From the NCBI GenBank assembly GCA_937892395.1, contig CALAGJ010000020.1:1-13498 (forward strand): a stretch of 13,498 nucleotides of DNA, written 5' to 3'. Every line of letters begins with the position of its first letter. Position 1 is the stretch's first letter. The DNA comes from an uncultured Parafilimonas sp. GTDB taxonomy: Bacteria > Bacteroidota > Bacteroidia > Chitinophagales > Chitinophagaceae. Below, piece after piece: positions 1 to 6,534 of this stretch. The notes beneath the pieces are model-generated. The model searched no databases. It had not been told where the DNA came from and saw nothing but the letters and a program-made list of their open reading frames with translations. Both the position numbers and the translations under genes were made by a program.

Positions 1-2
1 CT

Positions 3-377
3 ACTTGGGATGAAAAATATAGAAGCAATTATGTACGCCCTGTATCTGTCATAAATGAATACTACAATCCTGCATGGCAACCATTTATACAAACCCCTCC
101 ATTCCCAGAATACACAAGTGGTCATGCTGTAATATCTGCTGCAGCGGCAGAGGTTATGACAAATTGGTATGGAAGTAATGTACAATTTACAGATACTTCA
201 TTAGTGCAATTTGGTATTCCTGCAAGAAATTTTAAAAATATACGCCTCGCAGCAAAAGAAGCCGCTATATCTCGGTTATATGGTGGAATCCACTATAAAT
301 ATTCTTGTGAAATTGGTAATGAGCAGGGGATTAAAATTGGTCAATTAGTAATCGAAAAATTGAAATTTAAAAAATAA
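3..377 (+). CDS. Vanadium-dependent haloperoxidase / PAP2-superfamily protein, C-terminal part (5' end outside window)
   Basis: The reading frame is open from the left edge and ends at TAA 375-377, giving about 124 residues. The haloperoxidase/acid-phosphatase signature can be read in order: K-x6-R-P (Lys codon 15-17, Arg-Pro 36-41), S-G-H (117-125), and S-R-x5-H (Ser-Arg 270-275, His 291-293). In this family the Lys, both Arg and the Ser/Gly bind vanadate or phosphate, the first His is the acid/base residue, and the second His carries the vanadate. The signature normally closes with Asp four residues after the second His; here that residue is Ser (303-305), followed by Cys-Glu. The start and any export signal lie outside the window. 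It is the first visible gene of a same-strand cassette with a beta-barrel protein and a second haloperoxidase. Family membership is secure; whether it is a peroxidase or a phosphatase cannot be told. Confidence 0.85.
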   Translation, partial: TWDEKYRSNYVRPVSVINEYYNPAWQPFIQTPPFPEYTSGHAVISAAAAEVMTNWYGSNVQFTDTSLVQFGIPARNFKNIRLAAKEAAISRLYGGIHYKYSCEIGNEQGIKIGQLVIEKLKFKK

Positions 378-398
378 GTTTTGAATCGGTACTCCTGT

Positions 399-423
399 AC
401 CAAAAAGTATCACCAAAAAGTAT
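399..423 (+). repeat. Short tandem direct repeat, 12-bp unit twice with 1-bp spacer
   Basis: ACCAAAAAGTAT occurs at 399-410 and again at 412-423, separated by one C. The first copy overlaps the right arm of a small perfect inverted repeat, GGTAC (388-392) / GTACC (397-401). The repeat sits in the 113-bp gap between the first haloperoxidase and the beta-barrel gene. It may be replication slippage or a regulatory site; the hairpin is too weak to call a terminator. Confidence 0.5.
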
Positions 424-490
424 TTTAAAAAATTATTAAAAAAGCACTACCCCGAAAGTGTAATAGTCTTCAATAAAAAATTATTCTTAA

Positions 491-1444
491 ATGAAACAAA
501 AAATTTGCCTACTTATAATAGCAGCATTGCCATTAATAACAAAAGCACAAACTGATGCAGATGCTATCATGATGAGTAAAAATGTATTGTGTTCTGGCGT
601 AATGTATCAGCACAATAGTTGGGATGAATACTGGGAAGGTACCTTCAAAAGAAACAATGAAAATTTAGGTACAGTATCAACAAATATGATTGGAGTAATG
701 GGCAACTATGGGATAAGCCATAACCTCAATGTGTTGTTCAATGTGCCTTATCTTCAAACAAAAGCCAGTGATGGTGTAATGGGGGGGCTGCAAGGCATAC
801 AAGATTTATCAATGTGGATTAAGTGGAGGCCTGTACACCAGAAAATGGGAACAGGAAAATTGTCTATATATGCATTAGGCGGCTTCTCAGTACCTACAAA
901 TGATTATGTGGCCGATTATCTACCATTTAGTATTGGTTTAAAGAGTAAAACACTCAATGGCCGTATTATGGTTGACTATGAAAACAGCAGTTTTTTTGCA
1001 ACAGCTTCTGGTACCTATAGCTATAGGAGCAATATTGAATTAGATAGAAATGCATATTACACTACTGAACTACATTTAACAAACGAAGTGCACATGCCGG
1101 ATGTGGCTCAGGTTGGATTGCGTACTGGATATCGTAGCAGGTATCTAATAGCAGAGGCAATGATTAATAATATGACAACACTGGGTGGCTTTGATATTCG
1201 TAAAAATGATATGCCATTTCCTTCAAACAAAATGAATGCTACATCGGCAGGCGTTGCCTTTAAATACACACCTAAGTATTATCATCATTTTTCTTTAGTA
1301 GGTAATGCTGGATATGTATTGAATGGCCGCAACGTGGGTCAATCACTTACTTATGGAGCAGGAATTTTTTATGCCTTTAATGTAACTGGTAAGGGCAGAA
1401 AAATGGGTAAGAAAAATTATACACCTCCACCAGCCATGAATTAA
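491..1444 (+). CDS. Exported outer-membrane beta-barrel-like protein of unknown function
   Basis: The 317-residue product starts with a signal peptide: Met-Lys-Gln-Lys, a hydrophobic core (residues 5-16), then a likely cleavage site after Lys-Ala-Gln near residue 20. The mature part has no long hydrophobic helix. It is made of alternating polar/aromatic strands with Gly and Asn turns, rich in Tyr, Phe and Gly, as in outer-membrane barrels. No TonB box or plug is visible, so it is not a TonB-dependent receptor. A last Tyr/Phe-rich strand (about residues 287-295) is followed by a basic, Pro-rich tail of roughly 20 residues, which is unusual because many barrels end on the final strand. It lies between two haloperoxidase genes, with 27 bp to the second, so co-transcription with it is likely. 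It could be a small-molecule porin or a scaffold for the lipoprotein enzyme (inference). I do not recognise a specific family. Confidence 0.7.
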   Translation: MKQKICLLIIAALPLITKAQTDADAIMMSKNVLCSGVMYQHNSWDEYWEGTFKRNNENLGTVSTNMIGVMGNYGISHNLNVLFNVPYLQTKASDGVMGGLQGIQDLSMWIKWRPVHQKMGTGKLSIYALGGFSVPTNDYVADYLPFSIGLKSKTLNGRIMVDYENSSFFATASGTYSYRSNIELDRNAYYTTELHLTNEVHMPDVAQVGLRTGYRSRYLIAEAMINNMTTLGGFDIRKNDMPFPSNKMNATSAGVAFKYTPKYYHHFSLVGNAGYVLNGRNVGQSLTYGAGIFYAFNVTGKGRKMGKKNYTPPPAMN

Positions 1445-1471
1445 ATCAAGCTATATAAAAAGTAATAAAAA

Positions 1472-3025
1472 ATGAAAAAATTAATAATAGGAACCATTTC
1501 TGTACTCATAGTAGCAGCTGTAGCCTTTTCTTGTTCAAAACAAATAGAAGGACGCACAGACAATACGCCTGCATTGGAGCCACTACAACAAGATGAAAAT
1601 GCCAACACCTGGCGGTTGATATTGCTTAGTAGGCCAGATTCATTTGCTGTTGTTGCACCCTCGGCTACCAACTCTACAACTTACATAGGTGAGTTAAATG
1701 AAATCAAAGGTTTACAACAACAACTTACTGGAGAGCAAAAGGAAAAAATAAAATATTGGAATGCAGGATCTGTCCTTCGCTGGAATGAAATAATGCGGGA
1801 ATTGGTAGCAAAACACAACCTGCCTCCGTATCAGAATGAAGATGGCACTTATCCCATACCCAGCAGTTTGAATCCATTTAACTATCCTCAGTTTCCTTTC
1901 AGTAATCCACCATTTGCCGCCAGGGCTTATGCATATGTAGCTGCTGCACAATATGACGCTTTAGTGGCCTGTTGGCATTACAAATATCTTTATAATAGAG
2001 TGGCACCCTATACTGCAGACAGTACAGTGAATGCTAATGCTCGTTGTGCCAGAGTTGATGCCCCTTCCTATCCTTCAGCCGAAGCAGTTGTAGCTGGTGT
2101 AACTGTGGAAATGATGAAACTATTATTCCCTACAGAAATTGGTTTTATACAACAAAAAGCTGATGAAGCTAATTTTAGTAGGATAGCATCTGGTGGAAAT
2201 GTGCGTAGTGATATTGATGCAGGTATGTCATTGGGTCGTTTAGTTGCACAGGTCTTTACTGCAAGAGCAAAAGCTGATAACGCCGGTAAGGCAGTAGGCA
2301 CACCAGAACAATGGGCACAATTAGAAACAGATTGTATAGCAAGAGGAGAAACACCATGGGAAAGTTTAGAAACACCCCAGCGCCCACCCATGTTGCCGTT
2401 TTTTGGTAATGTAAGACCTTTTCTTTTTGATTCCCTTACTGCACAAAACCTATATGCTGGAGAGCCTGCGTCTAAAAAAAATCAGCAGTTTTTGGAAGAG
2501 GTGTCTTATACAAAAGAAGTTTGTAATAATGCCTCTCGGGATGATATTCGAATCGTACATTTTTGGGCTGATGGAGCTGGCACTTATACTCCACCCGGCC
2601 ATTGGAATGCAATAGCTACGGATGATTTTATTTTCCAAAGGTTCAGTGAAGTGCGTTGGGCACGCAATATGGCCCTGCTCAATATGAGTATGATGGATGC
2701 AGCTATTGTTTGCTGGGGTACCAAGTACAAATTTTATAATCCACGACCTTCACAGGCAGATCCATCCATAAAAACCAATACTGGTTTGCCCAATTTTCCA
2801 TCTTACATTTCAGGGCATTCTACATTCAGCGCAGCTGCCGCAGATATTCTTGGTTATATAATACCGGAGAAAAAAAATCTGTATGCAGATATGGCAAAAG
2901 AAGCATCCCTATCTAGGATCTTGGGTGGCATACATTATCGAATGGATTGTGATAGTGGACTTGCTGTTGGTTATCGTATCGGAGCTTATGCTATACAACG
3001 GGCACAAACGGATGGGGCTGATTAA
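1472..3025 (+). CDS. Vanadium-dependent haloperoxidase (PAP2 superfamily) lipoprotein
   Basis: This 517-residue protein begins with a lipoprotein signal peptide: Lys-Lys, a hydrophobic stretch to residue 19, and Cys21 after Phe-Ser. It is expected to be lipid-anchored in the envelope. The C-terminal domain carries the complete haloperoxidase signature: Lys418-x6-Arg425-Pro426, Ser447-Gly448-His449, and Ser481-Arg482-x5-His488-x3-Asp492. Family members bind vanadate and oxidise halides with H2O2, while relatives with phosphate in the site are acid phosphatases; the sequence does not decide which. The N-terminal half contains a degenerate copy of the same layout: Arg176, Pro-Ser202-Ala-Glu204, Ser236-Arg237, Asn243, Asp247. 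Both histidine positions are lost there. It follows the beta-barrel gene by 27 bp and precedes a hairpin terminator, so it is the last gene of the cassette. The ATG start is supported by the signal peptide. Confidence 0.9.
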   Translation: MKKLIIGTISVLIVAAVAFSCSKQIEGRTDNTPALEPLQQDENANTWRLILLSRPDSFAVVAPSATNSTTYIGELNEIKGLQQQLTGEQKEKIKYWNAGSVLRWNEIMRELVAKHNLPPYQNEDGTYPIPSSLNPFNYPQFPFSNPPFAARAYAYVAAAQYDALVACWHYKYLYNRVAPYTADSTVNANARCARVDAPSYPSAEAVVAGVTVEMMKLLFPTEIGFIQQKADEANFSRIASGGNVRSDIDAGMSLGRLVAQVFTARAKADNAGKAVGTPEQWAQLETDCIARGETPWESLETPQRPPMLPFFGNVRPFLFDSLTAQNLYAGEPASKKNQQFLEEVSYTKEVCNNASRDDIRIVHFWADGAGTYTPPGHWNAIATDDFIFQRFSEVRWARNMALLNMSMMDAAIVCWGTKYKFYNPRPSQADPSIKTNTGLPNFPSYISGHSTFSAAAADILGYIIPEKKNLYADMAKEASLSRILGGIHYRMDCDSGLAVGYRIGAYAIQRAQTDGAD

Positions 3026-3055
3026 ATTGCTTTAAATAATTTATCATATTTTTAG

Positions 3056-3079
3056 AAAACCGACTTAATGTCGGTTTTT
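3056..3079 (+). terminator. Rho-independent terminator of the haloperoxidase cassette
   Basis: A perfect 9-bp stem, AAAACCGAC (3056-3064) and GTCGGTTTT (3070-3078), encloses a TTAAT loop and gives a T-run at 3075-3079. It begins 31 bp after the haloperoxidase stop codon. The A-rich left arm could allow some function on the other strand too. Confidence 0.85.
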
Positions 3080-3218
3080 CATCCTATCTCCAATGTCAGG
3101 TTTAATAATGTTATTCTTCAAATACATATAAACTAAGAATTGACGTAAGACTTGATTTAACTTTAGTATAAACTCAATGAATGAATCAAGATATAGATCA
3201 AGAATTATAACCCTCAAA

Positions 3219-3314
3219 TCACTCCTTCACCATCTTCAACCCCACCAGTTCCCCTGTATCTTCTTTGAGTTCTATAAAATAAATACTGAGTTTGGGTGTT
3301 GTATCATCAGATAT
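3219..3314 (-). pseudogene. Possible degraded 3' end of an unidentified gene
   Basis: On the minus strand a 31-codon open stretch ends in TGA (3219-3221). Its translation looks like a genuine protein C-terminus: S-D-D-T-T-P-K-L-S-I-Y-F-I-E-L-K, then E-D-T-G-E-L-V-G-L-K-M-V-K-E. It is preceded in frame by a stop (3315-3317) and has no start codon. A neighbouring minus frame immediately upstream is open and could be its frameshifted continuation, reading L-K-N-K-G-Y-C-S-A-A-K-Y-L. Only about 40 bp separate it from the DUF1573 terminator, so most of the putative gene would be gone. I do not recognise the family, and a chance open frame is possible. Confidence 0.3.
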
Positions 3315-3358
3315 TTAGCTGCACTACAATATCCCTTATTTTTCAAAAATAGGGAGAC

Positions 3359-3385
3359 AAAAAAATCCCCTAAATCATAGGGGAT
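3359..3385 (-). terminator. Rho-independent terminator of the DUF1573 operon
   Basis: A perfect 8-bp stem, ATCCCCTA (3365-3372) and TAGGGGAT (3378-3385), has a 5-base loop. Read on the minus strand it is followed by seven T (3359-3365). It lies 22 bp beyond the stop codon of the downstream DUF1573 gene. Confidence 0.85.
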
Positions 3386-3407
3386 GCTTTATTAGTATTA
3401 TGTGTAA

Positions 3408-3779
3408 TTATTCTATTACTTCACCAGATATAGTGAGGATAACAGGTTCTTTAATATTGATGAATGTGATGGTTACTTTTTTTGTAAAAGCTCCGGGTGT
3501 ATCTGCTTTAAAAGTAACATTTATTGTGCTTGATTTACCGGTAGAAATGGGCTTTTTATCGTATGAAGGATCTGTGCATCCACATTCTGCTATAGCAGAT
3601 TTAATGATTAGCGGTTTGCCAGTGTTGTTTATAAAATTAAATGTAGTACTCATAGGTACGTTGTGTTTAATTTTTCCAAAACTATGCGTTAAACGCTCAA
3701 AATCAACTTTGCCAGATAGTTGCGCCCATACACATACCCCTAAAAACATTAATATGATAAGTGATACTATTTTTTTCAC
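3408..3779 (-). CDS. DUF1573 domain exported protein (second of tandem pair)
   Basis: From a GTG start at 3777-3779 this encodes 123 residues. The signal peptide runs Met-Lys-Lys, a hydrophobic core, then Val-Trp-Ala-Gln at about residue 20. The DUF1573 fold (an Ig-like/ASPM-SPD-2-Hydin-type beta sandwich) shows H-S-F-G-K-I (32-37), the hallmark C-G-C-T at 66-69, P-I-S-T-G-K (77-82) and G-A-F-T-K-K-V (96-102). The frame can also be opened from GTG at 3801-3803, which overlaps the upstream gene by 14 bp. I chose 3779 because it puts Met-Lys-Lys directly before the signal core and leaves a 10-bp gap. The product is likely periplasmic or surface-exposed; its biochemical role is unknown. It is co-transcribed with the paralogous DUF1573 gene upstream, and only this pair shares the terminator at 3359-3385. 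Confidence 0.85.
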   Translation of the reverse strand: MKKIVSLIILMFLGVCVWAQLSGKVDFERLTHSFGKIKHNVPMSTTFNFINNTGKPLIIKSAIAECGCTDPSYDKKPISTGKSSTINVTFKADTPGAFTKKVTITFINIKEPVILTISGEVIE

Positions 3780-3789
3780 CTGTTTAATA

Positions 3790-4257
3790 TTATAGACCAC
3801 CACCTTTTAGTTCACCAACACCACCGTTAGCCGGAGCAGGATTGTCTGGTGCTTTATAAGTTGTACCATGAAACTTTAAAATTTGCATATATCCTCCTTT
3901 TACATAAACAGTTACAGTTTTAGCAAAAGCACCTTCGGTGTATCCATTAAAGCCTATTGTAATTTTAAAAGTTTCGCCAGGTGCATAAGGTCCAGCCTGC
4001 CATTTTGGTGTAGTGCAACCACAACCAGCCTGTACATTTTCTAAACTAAGAGAATCAGTAGAAATATTTGTTATTGATATGTCAAACTCAGCAGGTTTGC
4101 CATAAGGAATTTTTCCAAAATCATGGTCAACTTCACTAAATTTTACGACTTTATTAATATCAGGCTTTTCCAGATCTGGATTAGAAACATCAGCACTTTG
4201 TGCATGCACAAGGATGCAAGTAAACATGGTAACAAAAAGAACAGATAGCTTTTTCAT
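3790..4257 (-). CDS. DUF1573 domain exported protein (first of tandem pair)
   Basis: The 155-residue product has a signal peptide (Met-Lys-Lys, hydrophobic core, Val-His-Ala-Gln near residue 20) and a linker to about residue 38. The DUF1573 domain follows: D-H-D-F-G-K-I (44-50), G-C-G-C-T (78-82), P-G-E-T-F (93-97) and G-A-F-A-K-T-V (109-115). The C-terminus is an extra Pro/Gly-rich tail (about 136-155) that the downstream paralogue lacks. DUF1573 proteins are common, often in tandem, in Bacteroidota and are predicted to be exported; no enzymatic activity is established. The ATG at 4255-4257 is followed directly by a normal signal peptide. The gene is divergent from pckA across a long non-coding gap and is the first of a two-gene operon. 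Confidence 0.88.
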   Translation of the reverse strand: MKKLSVLFVTMFTCILVHAQSADVSNPDLEKPDINKVVKFSEVDHDFGKIPYGKPAEFDISITNISTDSLSLENVQAGCGCTTPKWQAGPYAPGETFKITIGFNGYTEGAFAKTVTVYVKGGYMQILKFHGTTYKAPDNPAPANGGVGELKGGGL

Positions 4258-4425
4258 TTTTATATTATCATTTTTGTAAAAATAATGCTAAGATTTAATT
4301 TCGGTGTTAAATATTTTTTGTAGCACTATATTAAACAATTGACGTGCCAATATCTGATGTTGCGCTTATTAGATAAGATGTAGATTTTATGATCCTGCAA
4401 GCCTGTTGCAAGTTTGGGTCTTAGA

Positions 4426-4450
4426 TTTTTTGAAAACCCGTTTCAAAAAA
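4426..4450. repeat. Perfect 10-bp inverted repeat in the pckA upstream region
   Basis: TTTTTTGAAA (4426-4435), spacer ACCCG, TTTCAAAAAA (4441-4450). Only one G-C pair is present, so it would be a weak RNA hairpin. It is better viewed as a possible protein-binding palindrome (inference). Confidence 0.45.
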
Positions 4451-4707
4451 AGCGATTGATTTTACCTGATTAAAAAAATTTTTGTATTTTCAAACCATCG
4501 AACCTAAAAAGAACATGTATTGTAGGTCAAAATTTTATTAGCCAAAAAATCCTCGGTTTTCAATACATTTTTTCAACTTAATATTATTTTTCAATCTAAA
4601 AAAAATATCAGTGATTAAATAATGAAATATGAATACATGCCAATATTTAAAAAAATCATACAAAAAAATAAATTCATTAGATTTTTTAAAATAACGTATC
4701 GAGTCCT

Positions 4708-4730
4708 GCTAACATAAGTTAGTTTTTTTT
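4708..4730 (+). promoter_or_regulatory. Terminator-like hairpin with T8 tail in the pckA leader
   Basis: CTAAC (4709-4713), loop ATAA, GTTAG (4718-4722) form a perfect 5-bp stem. A G-T pair (4708/4723) can extend it, and eight T (4723-4730) follow. It ends 22 bp before the pckA ATG. The stem is weak. It could be an attenuator for pckA, the end of an upstream short transcript, or chance in AT-rich sequence. Confidence 0.4.
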
Positions 4731-4752
4731 GCCCGGATTAAAAAAATCTCAG

Positions 4753-6354
4753 ATGACATCATTAGACACTATTAATGTACCCATTGATTCTTTAAAGCAA
4801 GTCGGCATCACAAATACAGTCCATTATCAACTAAGCGCATCAGAACTGACTGAGGCATCTCTTGAAAGGAAGGAAGGACGATTAAATAATACAGGTACGC
4901 TTTGCGTAAATACAGGAAAATTTACTGGCAGAAGTCCTATGGACAAATTCACAGTTAAGGACTCCACTACTCAAGACACCGTTCATTGGAATCAATACAA
5001 TATACCTGTTACAGAAACTGTATTTAACAACTTAAAAAATAAGGTTGTAACCTATCTAAATAGCAAAAAAGAATTATGGGTAAGAGATTGTTTTGCCTGT
5101 GCGGATACTTCTTATCAAATTTCAATAAGGGTAATCAATGAAAACCCATGGAGCAATTTGTTTGCCTATAACATGTTCATCCGACCAACAGATGAGCAAT
5201 TAGAAAATTTTGAAGTAGAATGGCAAATCCTGCATGCACCTGGGTTTTATGCAAATCCCGAAATAGACGGAACCAGACAAGAAAATTTTGCAATGATTTC
5301 TTTTAGCCAAAAGACAATTATCATTGGTGGCACAGGATATACAGGTGAAATAAAGAAAGGTATTTTCACTGTGCTGAACTATCTTTTACCACAGGAGAAA
5401 AAAGTATTGAGCATGCATTGTAGTGCCAATACCGGGAAGAATGGAGATGTGGCAGTTTTCTTTGGCTTAAGTGGCACTGGGAAAACAACACTAAGCGCAG
5501 ACCCCCAAAGACAACTGATAGGAGATGATGAACATGCATGGACTGACAAAGGTGTTTTTAATTTTGAGGGTGGCTGCTATGCAAAATTGATTGATTTAAC
5601 AGAGAACAAAGAACCTGAAATTTTTCATGCTATAAAGAAAGGCGCTTTAGTGGAAAATGTTGGCTTTTTGGAAGAATCAACTGTTATTGATTTTACAAGT
5701 AAAGCCATTACAGAAAATACAAGAGTGAGTTATCCATTACACTTTATTAGTAATGCTAAAGAGCCATCTATAGCTGGTCTTCCAAAAAATATTTTCTTTC
5801 TCACTTGCGATGCTTATGGAGTGCTGCCGCCTATAAGCAGACTCACTCCTGCGCAGGCCATGTATCAGTTTATAAGTGGTTATACGGCAAGGGTGGCTGG
5901 CACTGAAGCCGGTGTTACAGAACCTAAAGCTACATTTAGTGCATGTTTTGGGGCCCCATTTTTACCACTGCATCCTGGAAAATATGCAGCTATGCTGGGT
6001 GAAAAACTTAAAAAACACAATGTAAATGTTTGGATGATTAATACAGGCTGGATTGGTGGCCCTTATGGTACAGGTAGTAGAATTGCTTTAAAATATACCA
6101 GAGCAATGATTAGTGCTGTACTCGATGGAAAATTAGATCATGTTACCTATGATAAACATGCTGTATTTGGCATGATGATGCCTAATCAATGCCCCGGTGT
6201 ACCCGATGTGTTGCTCAATCCCTATAGCACATGGAGTAATGGAATTGCTTATGACACTCATGCGAAAATGCTTGCACAAATGTTTTGTGATAATTTTAAA
6301 AAATATGAGGATGGTGTTTCAGCTGAAATACTTGCTGCAGCACCTGTACAATAA
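4753..6354 (+). CDS. pckA: Phosphoenolpyruvate carboxykinase (ATP)
   Basis: PckA converts oxaloacetate plus ATP to PEP, CO2 and ADP (EC 4.1.1.49) in the cytoplasm, the entry step of gluconeogenesis; it can run in reverse under fermentation. From ATG 4753 it has 533 residues, close to the 540 of the E. coli enzyme. Key elements line up: Thr-Gly-Arg60-Ser-Pro (substrate Arg), Lys202 and His222 (metal ligands), the P-loop G238-L-S-G-T-G-K244-T, the metal-binding I-G-D258-D259-E-H-A-W, and Arg324 in N-T-R-V-S-Y-P. The characteristic stretch F-L-T-C-D-A-Y-G-V-L-P-P is also present. An in-frame TTG at 4729 would put the start inside the T8 tract of the leader hairpin and add eight atypical residues, so the ATG is preferred. 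It is flanked by a divergent DUF1573 operon and a convergent nadE, and probably transcribed alone, ending at the hairpins after 6365. Confidence 0.97.
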   Translation: MTSLDTINVPIDSLKQVGITNTVHYQLSASELTEASLERKEGRLNNTGTLCVNTGKFTGRSPMDKFTVKDSTTQDTVHWNQYNIPVTETVFNNLKNKVVTYLNSKKELWVRDCFACADTSYQISIRVINENPWSNLFAYNMFIRPTDEQLENFEVEWQILHAPGFYANPEIDGTRQENFAMISFSQKTIIIGGTGYTGEIKKGIFTVLNYLLPQEKKVLSMHCSANTGKNGDVAVFFGLSGTGKTTLSADPQRQLIGDDEHAWTDKGVFNFEGGCYAKLIDLTENKEPEIFHAIKKGALVENVGFLEESTVIDFTSKAITENTRVSYPLHFISNAKEPSIAGLPKNIFFLTCDAYGVLPPISRLTPAQAMYQFISGYTARVAGTEAGVTEPKATFSACFGAPFLPLHPGKYAAMLGEKLKKHNVNVWMINTGWIGGPYGTGSRIALKYTRAMISAVLDGKLDHVTYDKHAVFGMMMPNQCPGVPDVLLNPYSTWSNGIAYDTHAKMLAQMFCDNFKKYEDGVSAEILAAAPVQ

Positions 6355-6365
6355 GGTTTTTTAAT

Positions 6366-6391
6366 CCCTGAATAATTTAAACAGGGTTTTT
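6366..6391 (+). terminator. Probable rho-independent terminator of pckA
   Basis: CCCTG (6366-6370) pairs with CAGGG (6382-6386) across an 11-base AT-rich loop, followed by TTTTT (6387-6391). It begins 11 bp after the pckA stop codon. Confidence 0.65.
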
Positions 6392-6416
6392 GTTATGACT
6401 TCGATTGCATATCCAT

Positions 6417-6437
6417 AACCCCGCTTTTGCGGGGTTT
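6417..6437. terminator. Second GC-rich hairpin between pckA and nadE, possibly bidirectional
   Basis: A perfect 8-bp stem AACCCCGC (6417-6424) / GCGGGGTT (6429-6436) with loop TTTT. The following T-run is short on both strands. It sits between converging genes and is the only strong hairpin available downstream of nadE, so it may stop transcripts from both sides. Confidence 0.6.
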
Positions 6438-6534
6438 ATATTTACTCATATTTTATCATTTATCATACATTTCAAGCAGATTTTAATAGGTAGATGTTTA
6501 GAATCTCTATGACACAACAAAATCCGGAGTAAAA

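Larger units (their letters stand above)
3026..3407. other. Intergenic region between converging transcripts
   Basis: No full gene is seen in these 382 bases. They contain the terminator of the haloperoxidase cassette (3056-3079), a possible minus-strand gene remnant (3219-3314) and the terminator of the minus-strand DUF1573 pair (3359-3385). Bases 3080-3218 hold nothing recognisable. A 67-codon plus-strand open frame (3177-3380) is probably chance, since it runs into the opposing terminator and lacks a family motif. Confidence 0.6.
4258..4752. other. Long AT-rich divergent intergenic region upstream of pckA and the DUF1573 pair
   Basis: No coding frame of note is seen in about 495 bases. 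Structures present are a 10-bp inverted repeat (4426-4450), an 8-bp inverted repeat ATGTATTG (4515-4522) / CAATACAT (4561-4568) with a 38-base loop, a close direct repeat TGCAAG (4396-4401, 4407-4412 approximately), and a hairpin with a T8 tail (4708-4730). It should hold promoters for both flanking units. I could not assign a clear Bacteroidota -33/-7 pair (TTTG / TAnnTTTG). A small RNA is possible but unsupported. Confidence 0.5.

Noticed and set aside
388..401. Hairpin after the first haloperoxidase as a terminator
   Set aside because: It has only five base pairs, is followed by A rather than T on the plus strand, and the downstream gene seems to belong to the same cassette.
1441..1671. 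Minus-strand open frame of 76 codons
   Set aside because: It is antisense to the start of the lipoprotein haloperoxidase, whose signal peptide and motifs make that frame the real one.
2068..2391. Minus-strand open frame of 107 codons
   Set aside because: It is a shadow of the haloperoxidase, lying within its N-terminal repeat region.
3177..3380. Plus-strand open frame of 67 codons
   Set aside because: It crosses the minus-strand terminator, has odd composition and no family motif; the minus strand of the same stretch looks more protein-like.
3400..3795. Plus-strand open frame of 131 codons antisense to a DUF1573 gene
   Set aside because: The opposite frame carries a signal peptide and the C-G-C-T motif; this one has no recognisable feature.
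4258..4752. Riboswitch or CRISPR-like array in the long gap before pckA
   Set aside because: There are no regularly spaced repeats and no recognisable riboswitch core; only isolated short dyads are present.
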